From Clostridium sp. KNHs205 (GTDB taxonomy: Bacteria; Bacillota; Clostridia; Lachnospirales; Lachnospiraceae), in the NCBI RefSeq assembly GCF_000702945.1, contig NZ_JNLE01000003.1, positions 977,501-1,041,500 on the forward strand: a DNA stretch of 64,000 nt, given 5' to 3'. Positions within the stretch are counted from its first letter, which is position 1. Every line of letters begins with the position of its first letter. This document shows positions 27,338-35,643 of this stretch, piece by piece. Made by a program: the position numbers and the translations under genes. The notes beneath the pieces were generated by a model, which was given only the letters and a program-made list of their open reading frames with translations, did not search any database and was not told the origin of the DNA.

Positions 27338-28933
27338 ATGCACATACTTATAAAGAATGCCCTGATCGCAGACGGCAGCAGGGCACCACTATATAAAGGT
27401 CATATTATAGTGGAAGACGACAGAATAAAAGAGATAAGCACGGAAGCCGTAATAAAAGAAGACGGCTTTGAGGAAGTAATAGAAGCGGAAGGGCTTGTTG
27501 CGGCTCCAGGCTTTATTGACACCCACAGTCACAGTGATTTAAAGGTATTAACAGAGCCGCTGGTATTGCCAAAGGTAATGCAGGGTATTACAACAGAAGT
27601 CCTGGGACAGGATGGAATCTCAATGGCACCTTTGCCAAAGGAATATATTGATTCCTGGCGCAAGAACATAGCAGGACTGGATGGTGAAAGTGACACTATC
27701 AACTGGGAGTATGAAACGACGGAAAACTATTTAAAGCAGATAGAGGAAGCAAAGCCAGGTATTAACGAGTCCTACCTGGTACCCCACGGAAACGTGCGCA
27801 TGGAGGCTATGGGGCTTGCAGGCAGAGAACCTTCTGATGAGGAAATTAAAAAGATGTGTGAAATCACAAGAAGAGAAATGGAGGCAGGGTGTCTGGGGCT
27901 TTCCTCAGGGCTGATCTATACTCCCTGCGCCTATTCAGAAACTTCTGAGATAATTGAACTGTGTAAGGTAGTGGCGGAATATGACGGTGTTTTTGTAGTT
28001 CATCAGAGGAGTGAAGCAGATACCATACTTTCCTCCATGGAAGAGATTATTGAAGTGGGAAGAAAATCCGGTGTCAAGATCCACTATTCCCATTTTAAAG
28101 TATGCGGAAAGGATAACTGGGATAAGCTTGAGGATATGCTGGGACTGCTGGACAAAGCCAGAGAAGAAGGCATCAGGGTATCGCTAGACCAGTATCCTTA
28201 TGTGGCCGGCAGCACTATGTTGGGTATAATTCTGCCGCCCTGGGCTCATGACGGCGGGACCAATGAGCTGATCAGGCGTCTTAAGGATGCAGAACAGCGG
28301 GAGAAGATGAAGCAGGATATAGAAGCAGGAATACCTGGCTGGGATAATTTTATTCAGTTTGCCGGTGTAGAGGGAATCTTTATAACCAGTACCGCTACTG
28401 AGAAGAATCGGGAACTTATAGGAAAGAGCCTGAAAGAAATCGGTGAGCAAAAAGGTATAGATCCGCTGGAGGCAGCTTTTGATCTGCTGGCTGAGGAAAA
28501 CAATGCCGTAGGTATGGTGGACTTCTACGGCACAGAAGAAGCAGTTATTAAGATACTGAAAAGAGAAGAAATGAATGCCTGCACCGACGGGCTTCTTTCC
28601 GGCAAACCCCATCCCCGTGTATATGGCTCCTTTCCCAGGATTCTGGGAAAGTATGTCAGAGAAGAGAAAGCACTGCCCTTAGAGGAAGCAGTGTATAAGT
28701 TAACCCATAAAGCGGCGGAAGCCATGAACTTAAAGGACAGGGGACTGCTAAAGGCCGGGTATTATGCGGATATTACTGTTTTTAATCCCGATACCATATT
28801 AGATAAGGGAACCTTTACAAACCCTATACAGTATCCGGAAGGAATCAGCCATGTGCTGGTAAACGGGCAGATTGCCGTAAAGAACGGTGAACATACAGGA
28901 AAACAGGCCGGCAGAGTCTTAAGACGTCTTTAA
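27338..28933 (+). CDS. N-acyl-D-amino-acid deacylase-like amidohydrolase
   Basis: 531 residues, the usual length of D-aminoacylases. DTHSHSD near 61-67 gives the first metal site, LVPHGNVR near 146, VHQRSEAD near 223, HYSHFK near 248 and CTDG near 410 as the late Asp. It removes an acyl, formyl or carbamoyl group from a D-amino acid or similar compound. It lies 18 nt after ygeY behind AAAGGAGG and is clearly in the operon, so an amide- or ureide-hydrolysing step in purine breakdown is likely. It may serve in place of the carbamoyltransferase (YgeW) of other clusters (inference). Confidence 0.87.
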   Translation: MHILIKNALIADGSRAPLYKGHIIVEDDRIKEISTEAVIKEDGFEEVIEAEGLVAAPGFIDTHSHSDLKVLTEPLVLPKVMQGITTEVLGQDGISMAPLPKEYIDSWRKNIAGLDGESDTINWEYETTENYLKQIEEAKPGINESYLVPHGNVRMEAMGLAGREPSDEEIKKMCEITRREMEAGCLGLSSGLIYTPCAYSETSEIIELCKVVAEYDGVFVVHQRSEADTILSSMEEIIEVGRKSGVKIHYSHFKVCGKDNWDKLEDMLGLLDKAREEGIRVSLDQYPYVAGSTMLGIILPPWAHDGGTNELIRRLKDAEQREKMKQDIEAGIPGWDNFIQFAGVEGIFITSTATEKNRELIGKSLKEIGEQKGIDPLEAAFDLLAEENNAVGMVDFYGTEEAVIKILKREEMNACTDGLLSGKPHPRVYGSFPRILGKYVREEKALPLEEAVYKLTHKAAEAMNLKDRGLLKAGYYADITVFNPDTILDKGTFTNPIQYPEGISHVLVNGQIAVKNGEHTGKQAGRVLRRL

Positions 28934-28952
28934 AATTGTTTGAGTATCATAA

Positions 28953-29107
28953 AGTCAGTTTTACTGGCTGGGTGGCATGGGGTTCTCGACCCCATGCCAC
29001 CCGTCGGGTGCTCGGTGCGAATCGGTCAAGTGCATCGTGCAAAGGGACGGTGAAGAGCATATAGCAGAAAGAACACATGCTACGATTTCAGGCCCGTGCC
29101 TCCCTTT
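28953..29107 (+). promoter_or_regulatory. Structured block between the deacylase-like gene and xdh
   Basis: Three consecutive fold elements: AGTCAGT/ACTGGCT (28953-28969), a 14-bp perfect stem GGGTGGCATGGGGT/ACCCCATGCCACCC with loop TCTCG (28970-29002), and an outer stem AAAGGGA/TCCCTTT (29041-29107) enclosing a TAGCA/TGCTA stem. GC content is well above the surroundings. It could end the upstream message or regulate xdh; no known RNA class recognised. The remaining 115 nt to xdh show no clear promoter. Confidence 0.6.
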
Positions 29108-29221
29108 ACCTGGCACTATTTCTCTGAATATTTAGTGCCGGCCATAATATAAAAATTAATCCCGTAAGATAAAAACAGAATACACAATTAAAATCTCAAT
29201 ACAGGTAAACGGAGGGATATA

Positions 29222-31774
29222 ATGTACCAGTTTTGGATAAATAACCAGATGACAGACACGGAAACAGACGTTAATTTATTGGAATATATGAGGGATAACC
29301 TTGATATTACTTCCGTAAAGAATGGATGTATGGAGGGAGCCTGCGGGGCCTGTATGGTGCTTCTTGACGGAAAACCTGTACGAGCCTGTCTTTTGACAGC
29401 ATCAAAGGTCCATGGGAAAAAGATAATAACAGTGGAAGGGATTTCAAAAAGAGAACAGGAGGCCTATGCTTTTGCATTTTCGGAGGCAGGTGCAGTTCAG
29501 TGTGGTTTCTGTATTCCAGGAATGATTATCAGCGCCAAGGGTCTTTTGGATGTGAATCCAAATCCATCAAAGGCTGAGGTGAAGAAAGCAATCAAGGGTA
29601 ACATATGCCGTTGTACCGGATATGTCAAGATAGAGCAGGCGATACTGATGGCCGCAGAATATATAAGAGATGAAAAACCTCTGCCAGTCCGTGAATTTAC
29701 CGGTCAGGTGGGAGAGCGGAGCCACAGACCCGATGCACCGGACAAGGTACTTGGTAAGGCTAAATTTGCGGATGACCTAAAGGCACCGGGTATGGTGTAT
29801 GGTTCTGCCCTTCGTGCGGAATATCCCAGAGCCCTGGTGAAAGCAATCCATCTGGAGAAGGCGCTTAAACATCCGGAGCTGGTACGGATTGTTCTGGCAG
29901 AAGATATTCCCGGTGAGAGGGTAATCGGACATTTGACCCTTGACTGGCCGGCAATAATAGCGGTCGGTGAAGAGACCAGGTATCCGGGAGACTCTGTCTG
30001 TCTTATAGCAGCCAAATCAAAAAAGGCATTAAAGGAGATAAAGGAACTCATAGAAGTAGAATATGAGGAGCGTACACCATTATTGTCTGCCAAAGAAGCC
30101 ATGAAGGAAGGGGCTCCCCTTATACATAAGAGCGGGAATATCTATAGAAGAGAGCTTATTCAGAGAGGGGATGTTGAGGCTGCCCTTCAGAATTCAGCAC
30201 ATGTAGTAACCCGTGTCTACAATACACCGGCACAGGAGCATGCCTTTCTGGAACCGGAAAGTGCACTAGCTGTTCCTGAGGGAGATTCCCTGACAGTCTA
30301 TACCGGAGGTCAGAGTGTTTACGACGAGTACAGAGAAATTGGTATGCTCCTTGGCATCCCCAGGGAAAAGCTCAGGATAGTCAGTGCCTATGTCGGAGGA
30401 GGTTTTGGCGGGAAGGAGGACATGAGCGTTCAGCATCATGCAGCCTTATTAGCTTATCTGTGCAACCTTCCGGTAAAGGTAACACTGTCCAGAGAAGAAA
30501 GCCTGCGGGTACATCCCAAACGCCATCCAATGGAAATGGAACTTACCACCGGCTGTGATGAGAAAGGAAGGCTTACAGCCATGCGCCTTCGCCTGGTGGC
30601 AGATACGGGGGCCTACGCTTCCCTTGGAGGACCTGTGCTCCAGCGTGCCTGCACCCATGCGGCAGGCCCCTATAATTATCAGAATATAGATATTATAGGA
30701 CTCTCTGTCTACACGAATAATGTGCCCTCAGGAGCCTTCAGAGGTTTTGGAGTTACCCAGACAATGTTTGCTACGGAATGTAATTTAAACCTGTTAGCAG
30801 AAAAAGCAGGCCTTGATCCCTTTGAAATCCGTTATCTGAATGCAATCCGTCCGGGGCAATCCCTGCCCAACGGCCAGCTTGCCGATGAAGGTACCGGTAT
30901 GGTGGAAACACTAGAGGCAGTAAAAGAGGAATATTATAAGAATTATGACAGGGCCGGAATTGCCTGCGCCATCAAGAATGCAGGCGTTGGTGTTGGAATA
31001 CCGGATACAGGCAGGGTGCGCTTAAAAATCGTGGAAGGCAAGGTATCCTTAAGAACAAGTGCGGCCTGTATGGGCCAGGGAATAGCCGCAACCATGCGGG
31101 CTGTCTGCTGTGAGACCACAGGGCTAAAGGCTTCTGAGGTAATCGTGGCCATGCCGGATACAGATATCACGCCGAATTCCGGTACCAGTACAGCCTCCAG
31201 ACAGACAGTTATAACCGGTGAAACCACAAGAAGAGTGTCCCTCAAATTAAAGGAGGCATTAAAAGAGCATACCCTGCAGGAACTGGAGGGAGAAGAATTC
31301 TATGATGAATTTGTGGGCATTACAGACCCCATGGGCTCTGACAAACCCAATCCAGTCAGCCATCTGGCATATGGTTATGCAACACAGGTGGTCATACTAA
31401 ATGAAGAAGGCAAAGTTTCCAAAGTAATTGCTGCCCATGATGTAGGCAAAGCCATCAATCCCTCCAACGTAGAAGGACAGATTGAAGGCGGCGTAGTTAT
31501 GGGACTGGGATTTGGTCTTACGGAGAATCCAAGGATCGTAAACGGAAGGCCAACTGCCAGATATGGCACGCTGGGACTTTTCCGGGCAACGGAGGTTCCT
31601 GAGATAAAGACCATCCTGATTGAAAAGAATAATGCAGAGCTGGCATATGGAGCAAAAGGAGTGGGAGAGATACCTCTGATACCAACTTCACCTGCAGCCC
31701 AGGCCGCTTATTACAAGTGGGACGGCAAGTTCCGTACAAGTCTGCCCCTTGAAGCTACACCTTACAGCAAATAA
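29222..31774 (+). CDS. Fused selenium-dependent-type xanthine dehydrogenase/molybdenum hydroxylase
   Basis: 850 residues in one chain. Residues 1-150 carry both [2Fe-2S] sites (C-x4-C-x2-C from residue 36 and CGFC...CRC at 95-133). Residues 165-850 are the molybdopterin domain with GGGFGGKED near 393, GAFRGFG near 503 and the catalytic Glu in GAKGVGEIPLIP near 815. Size and fusion fit the Se-dependent molybdenum hydroxylases of clostridia and E. coli XdhD. It hydroxylates hypoxanthine/xanthine, possibly the reverse in urate users. There is no FAD domain or FAD-subunit gene nearby, so electrons must leave through another carrier. ATG follows ACGGAGGGAT. Confidence 0.9.
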   Translation: MYQFWINNQMTDTETDVNLLEYMRDNLDITSVKNGCMEGACGACMVLLDGKPVRACLLTASKVHGKKIITVEGISKREQEAYAFAFSEAGAVQCGFCIPGMIISAKGLLDVNPNPSKAEVKKAIKGNICRCTGYVKIEQAILMAAEYIRDEKPLPVREFTGQVGERSHRPDAPDKVLGKAKFADDLKAPGMVYGSALRAEYPRALVKAIHLEKALKHPELVRIVLAEDIPGERVIGHLTLDWPAIIAVGEETRYPGDSVCLIAAKSKKALKEIKELIEVEYEERTPLLSAKEAMKEGAPLIHKSGNIYRRELIQRGDVEAALQNSAHVVTRVYNTPAQEHAFLEPESALAVPEGDSLTVYTGGQSVYDEYREIGMLLGIPREKLRIVSAYVGGGFGGKEDMSVQHHAALLAYLCNLPVKVTLSREESLRVHPKRHPMEMELTTGCDEKGRLTAMRLRLVADTGAYASLGGPVLQRACTHAAGPYNYQNIDIIGLSVYTNNVPSGAFRGFGVTQTMFATECNLNLLAEKAGLDPFEIRYLNAIRPGQSLPNGQLADEGTGMVETLEAVKEEYYKNYDRAGIACAIKNAGVGVGIPDTGRVRLKIVEGKVSLRTSAACMGQGIAATMRAVCCETTGLKASEVIVAMPDTDITPNSGTSTASRQTVITGETTRRVSLKLKEALKEHTLQELEGEEFYDEFVGITDPMGSDKPNPVSHLAYGYATQVVILNEEGKVSKVIAAHDVGKAINPSNVEGQIEGGVVMGLGFGLTENPRIVNGRPTARYGTLGLFRATEVPEIKTILIEKNNAELAYGAKGVGEIPLIPTSPAAQAAYYKWDGKFRTSLPLEATPYSK

Positions 31775-31796
31775 TAAATATGCATCCATAGAAACC

Positions 31797-31883
31797 CACA
31801 GGTAATCTCATTATCCATCCTGTGCAGTCTAACCTTAAGAAGTATCGCAAGCAAGCTTGAGACACTTCTTAAGGTTAGGCTGC
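31797..31883 (+). terminator. Stem structures after xdh, probable transcript end
   Basis: CACAGG/CCTGTG (31797-31824) is followed by a 20-bp stem GCAGTCTAACCTTAAGAAGT (31824-31843) with ACTTCTTAAGGTTAGGCTGC (31864-31883), one G-U pair. The loop holds GCAAGC/GCTTG. No strong T-run, so termination is likely but not proven. Confidence 0.5.
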
Positions 31884-32020
31884 TTCTATCATGGAACTAA
31901 TACTACCTTATTAGTTGATTTCATAAAAAGTTGTTTCAACTTAACTAACACATATATAACCATCACTTATCGTACAGACTGATATAAGTATCAAAAACGC
32001 TGTTTTAATACGATTTCAGG

Positions 32021-32228
32021 AAAATTGCACCAGGCAGAAAGATGAATGCGCCTATGGAAATGTATTAGAAGTCCTTTTCTCTGAAGATTTTATGCTATAT
32101 CAACAAACAGATTGTCTGAGCGAAGCGAGTTATCTGTTTGTTGATATGCCAAGCATAAAATCTTCAGAGAATTAGGACTTCTTATACATTGGAATTGAAG
32201 CATGAATCTTTCTGCCTGGTGCAATTTT
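32021..32228. repeat. 208-bp near-perfect fold-back element
   Basis: Left arm from AAAATTGCACCAGGCAGAAAGAT (first 20 nt 32021-32040) and right arm ending at 32228 are complementary over about 95 nt each with few mismatches. The last inner stem is ATATCAACAAACAGAT/ATCTGTTTGTTGATAT, and the terminal loop holds GAGCGAAGCGAG. No ORF inside. Likely a MITE-like or REP-like unit; both edges are abrupt. The remaining parts of the 31775-32510 gap hold the stems listed separately and otherwise nothing recognised. Confidence 0.85.
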
Positions 32229-32372
32229 CCGTCCCCTTTCTAAAAACTAAAATTTTCACACCTAATCCCAGATATCAAGAGCATCTATAAAACCCTGTAA
32301 AGTTACATAATTTAACATGAATACAGGAACAATTCTCATAAATCCAGCGAAACCATCTGATAAATAAGCAGA

Positions 32373-32404
32373 ACCTATAAGTTGCATAAACAGTCCTTAT
32401 AGGT
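32373..32404. repeat. 9-bp inverted repeat before the aminotransferase gene
   Basis: ACCTATAAG/CTTATAGGT with a 14-nt gap; each arm is followed by TGCATAA-like sequence. About 106 nt before the start codon; possible operator. Confidence 0.45.
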
Positions 32405-32510
32405 GCATAATTATTTTAAATTATGGCCGCAAAATGGCTTGTTTTCCATTGCATGGTACGGGGATTTGTGATAGACTGTCAGAAATGGCGCTGCAAAGGA
32501 GGTCTTTTTC

Positions 32511-33794
32511 TTGAAACCTTATAAAGAAATGTCCAGAGAAGAATTACTGGAATTAAGAGAAGATTTAAGAAAGCAATACAAAGCAATGAGAGGTTTGCAT
32601 TTAAGTCTTGATATGTCAAGAGGTAAGCCTTGCATTGATCAGTTGGATATATCCATGGAGATGATGGATATCTTAAACAGCTCTTCTGATTTAACCTGTG
32701 AAGATGGCACAGACTGCCGCAATTATGGTGTTCTGGATGGCCTTGCTGAAGCGAAGAAGCTTATTGGAGACATGATAGAGGTTCCTGCCGAGAATCTTAT
32801 CATATATGGTAACTCCAGTTTAAATATAATGTATGATGCTATATCACGTTCCATGACCCATGGAGTTATGGGAAGTACCCCCTGGTGCTGTCTGGATAAG
32901 GTAAAATTCCTCTGCCCGGTACCCGGTTATGACAGACATTTTGCAATTACCGAATATTTTGGTATTGAGATGATAAATATCCCAATGACAGAAGAAGGAC
33001 CGGATATGGATCTGGTGGAGAAATACGTAGCAGAGGATGAAGCCGTTAAGGGTATCTGGTGCGTTCCCAAATACTCCAATCCCCAGGGTATTACCTATTC
33101 GGACAGAGTGGTGAAACGCTTTGCCAGGTTAAGGCCGGCGGCCAAAGATTTTAGAATCTATTGGGATAATGCATACAGCCTGCATCACTTATATGAAGAT
33201 GATCAGGACAATATCCTGGAAATCCTTGAGGAATGTAAGAAAGCCGGGAATCCGGATATGGTTTATAAATTTTCCTCCACCTCTAAAATCAGTTTCCCGG
33301 GATCTGGTGTAGCTGCTATTGCAACTTCTCCCAACAATCTGGTGGATATCAAGAAACAGCTTGGAATACAGACAATCGGACATGATAAGGTAAATCAGCT
33401 GCGGCATGTCAGGTATTATAAGGATATAAACGGAATAATCAGTCATATGAGCAAGCATGCAGAAATCTTAAGGCCAAAATTTGAGATAGTATTAAATAAA
33501 TTATCCGAGGAGCTGGAGGGACTGGAGATTGGTTCCTGGTACAAACCCAAAGGCGGTTATTTCATTTCCTTTGATACCTTAAACGGCTGTGCAAAAGCAG
33601 TAGTAGAAAGAGCTCAGAAAGCTGGGGTTAAACTAACAGCAGCAGGTGCAACCTACCCTTATGGCAAGGACCCTGAGGACAGTAACATCCGTATAGCACC
33701 TTCTTTCCCCCCGGAAAAGGATTTAAAGACGGCTATGGAACTCTTTACCCTTTGTGTAAAGCTTGTTAGTGTAGATAAGTATCTGTCAGAGTAG
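32511..33794 (+). CDS. Aminotransferase, aspartate-aminotransferase-like (class I/II)
   Basis: 427 residues. Fold-type I PLP enzyme: YGNSSLNIMYDAIS near 104, CVPKYSNPQGITYS near 183, WDNAYSLHH near 221 and the PLP lysine in FSSTSKISFPGSG near 257. It resembles the large aspartate-aminotransferase-type proteins of Firmicutes (PF12897 group), so amino-group transfer between aspartate or alanine and a 2-oxo acid is likely. Start is TTG 32511, fixed by AAAGGAGG at 32496-32503; the first in-frame ATG is six codons later. Next to the purine cluster it could take nitrogen into amino acids, but the co-function is only inferred. Confidence 0.87.
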   Translation: MKPYKEMSREELLELREDLRKQYKAMRGLHLSLDMSRGKPCIDQLDISMEMMDILNSSSDLTCEDGTDCRNYGVLDGLAEAKKLIGDMIEVPAENLIIYGNSSLNIMYDAISRSMTHGVMGSTPWCCLDKVKFLCPVPGYDRHFAITEYFGIEMINIPMTEEGPDMDLVEKYVAEDEAVKGIWCVPKYSNPQGITYSDRVVKRFARLRPAAKDFRIYWDNAYSLHHLYEDDQDNILEILEECKKAGNPDMVYKFSSTSKISFPGSGVAAIATSPNNLVDIKKQLGIQTIGHDKVNQLRHVRYYKDINGIISHMSKHAEILRPKFEIVLNKLSEELEGLEIGSWYKPKGGYFISFDTLNGCAKAVVERAQKAGVKLTAAGATYPYGKDPEDSNIRIAPSFPPEKDLKTAMELFTLCVKLVSVDKYLSE

Positions 33795-33854
33795 AATCAG
33801 TTATAGGACAGAAGTTACAAATTATAGCGAAAAACTGTAAAGAATTAAGATATA

Positions 33855-33909
33855 GGACAGGTTCAGAGCTGCCGGAAAGGTAATAGACTTCCGGCAGTAC
33901 CTTTTGTCC
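33855..33909 (+). terminator. Probable terminator of the aminotransferase gene
   Basis: Nested stem: GGACA/TGTCC outside and CTGCCGGAA/TTCCGGCAG (33869-33897) inside, followed by TACCTTTTG. About 60 nt after the stop codon. Confidence 0.6.
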
Positions 33910-33980
33910 AATACAGAGTATCCACATAAGAAAACTGAAAAAATGTACATAAATTTGCTTGATTAATCCATCGATATTAA

Positions 33981-34008
33981 TTGACAAAAACTTTTTTTAT
34001 GATATACT
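33981..34008 (+). promoter_or_regulatory. Promoter of the nucleoside transporter operon
   Basis: TTGACA (33981-33986), 16-nt spacer, TATACT (34003-34008). Predicted start near 34015, giving a 205-nt leader. Confidence 0.75.
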
Positions 34009-34042
34009 AAGAAATCATAAAAACGGATTTAAAACCCGATGG

Positions 34043-34087
34043 AGGGAGTTGTATGTACATTAAGTACATACAACTCCCTTACTTTTT
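34043..34087 (+). terminator. Leader terminator/attenuator before the BMP lipoprotein gene
   Basis: 15-bp perfect stem GGGAGTTGTATGTAC/GTACATACAACTCCC, 5-nt loop (ATTAA), then TTACTTTTTT. It lies only about 30 nt downstream of the predicted transcription start and 130 nt before the gene. A second hairpin GGAGTTCT/AGAACTCC (34172-34195) stands before the ribosome site. Too little room for a standard purine aptamer upstream of it. Confidence 0.75.
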
Positions 34088-34220
34088 TGGATTTTTCCAA
34101 TCTTTGTTCCATCTTCTGATACATATGCTTTTAGGGCATTATGTTATAAATGTGTCTACAAAATAATTGCAGGAGTTCTACTTCTCGAGAACTCCAACCA
34201 AATTACAGGAGGAAGATTAT

Positions 34221-35498
34221 ATGAAAAAAGTAGTATCGTTATTGCTTCTTATGGCAATGGCAATGACACTGGTGGTTGGCTGCGGTAAGACAAATAATAC
34301 GAACACTGCAGGCAATGGCGCAACTGAACCTACCCAGGCTGCAACGGACACTCCCGCTGCAACAGAGGAAACAACACCTGAAGCAGGCGGTGATGTATCC
34401 GGTATCAAAGTTGGTGTTATCTACATAGGAGATGAGAATGAAGGCTATACTGCCGCTCATATGGCAGGTATCGATGAAATGATCGCAGCACTTGGTTTAT
34501 CTGCAGATCAGGTAATTGAGAAGACAACAATCGGTGAAGATGAAGCTGCTTATGATGCAGCAGTTGATTTAGCTGATCAGGGCTGTAATATAATATTTGC
34601 AAACAGCTTCGGACATGAGACATATATGATGCAGGCAGCAGCAGAATTTCCTGAAGTTCAGTTCTGCCACGCTACAGGATATCAGGCGAAATCCTCAGGA
34701 CTTCCTAATATGCATAACTACTTTACTGCTGTTTATGAATCCCGTTATGTATCCGGTGTTGTTGCAGGTTTAAAATTAAATGAAATGATTGAAAAAGGTG
34801 ACATCACTGCAGACCAGGCTAAAATGGGCTATGTAGGAGCTTTCCCTTACGCAGAGGTTGTTTCCGGTTATACTGCCTTTTATCTTGGTGCCAAGAGCGT
34901 ATGCCCTTCTGTAACAATGGAAGTTCAGTATACAAACAGCTGGGCAGATATGGCTGCTGAGAATGAAGTTGCAAAGAGCCTTATAGCAAACGGTGCAAAG
35001 GTAATCAGCCAGCACGCAGATACTACCGGTGCTCCTACTGCTTGTGAAGAAGCCGGTGTACCTGTTGTAGGATACAATGTGGATATGACTAGCGTAGCTC
35101 CTAACACGGCATTAACTTCAGCTACTATTAACTGGGGACCTTATTACACTTATGCCGTTAAGAGCATTATTGACGGAACACCTATTGCAACTGACTGGTG
35201 CCAGGGATTTGCTGACGGTGCTGTTGGTACCTCTCCTTTAAATGAGAAGGCAGTTGCTGCAGGAACAGCTGATAAGGTTGCAGAAGTGGAAGCTGCTTTA
35301 AAAGACGGATCTCTTAAAGTATTTGATACAAGTACATTTACTGTACAGAACTCTAAGATTGAAGACTTGATTGCTGACAATGCTGACTTTGCTAAATTCT
35401 CTGCATATGTTTCAGACGGATATTTCCATGAATCAGAAGTAATTTCTGCACCTGCATTTGAATTAAGAATTGATGGAATTACTGAATTAACAAAATAA
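34221..35498 (+). CDS. BMP-family nucleoside-binding lipoprotein
   Basis: 425 residues. Signal peptide with lipobox LVVGC (Cys21), then a Thr/Ala/Asn-rich linker and the BMP/PnrA periplasmic-type fold (IKVGVIYIGDENEGYTAAH, ADQGCNIIFANSFGHE, YVGAFPYAEVVSGYTAF, VISQHADTTGAP). The protein is tethered outside the membrane and delivers purine nucleosides (or related bases) to the ABC importer encoded by the next three genes. AGGAGGAAG 7 nt before the ATG sets the start; the longer open frame to 34167 lacks one. The position after the purine cluster suggests a purine substrate. Confidence 0.9.
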   Translation: MKKVVSLLLLMAMAMTLVVGCGKTNNTNTAGNGATEPTQAATDTPAATEETTPEAGGDVSGIKVGVIYIGDENEGYTAAHMAGIDEMIAALGLSADQVIEKTTIGEDEAAYDAAVDLADQGCNIIFANSFGHETYMMQAAAEFPEVQFCHATGYQAKSSGLPNMHNYFTAVYESRYVSGVVAGLKLNEMIEKGDITADQAKMGYVGAFPYAEVVSGYTAFYLGAKSVCPSVTMEVQYTNSWADMAAENEVAKSLIANGAKVISQHADTTGAPTACEEAGVPVVGYNVDMTSVAPNTALTSATINWGPYYTYAVKSIIDGTPIATDWCQGFADGAVGTSPLNEKAVAAGTADKVAEVEAALKDGSLKVFDTSTFTVQNSKIEDLIADNADFAKFSAYVSDGYFHESEVISAPAFELRIDGITELTK

Positions 35499-35592
35499 TT
35501 GGTAATTTACAGGTGGATTTTTTCAGTATGTATATATAGTCTGAAAGAGTAAGCGAAATCAGTATATAGATGGGGTGATACTGACCCTTTGT

Positions 35593-35618
35593 GCGGGACT
35601 GCAGTAGTGCAGTTCCGC
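35593..35618 (+). other. Hairpin between lipoprotein and ATPase genes
   Basis: 11-bp stem GCGGGACTGCA/TGCAGTTCCGC (one G-U), loop GTAG, no T-run. Such stems often protect the 3' end of the highly expressed binding-protein message. Confidence 0.6.
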
Positions 35619-35643
35619 AAATTTGATGTTAGGAGGTTTTTTT

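Noticed and set aside
28953..29107. Selenocysteine tRNA or SECIS element near the Se-type dehydrogenase
   Set aside because: The fold does not show a tRNA-Sec acceptor/T arm, and no in-frame TGA is present in the xdh gene; the labile selenium of these enzymes is not selenocysteine.
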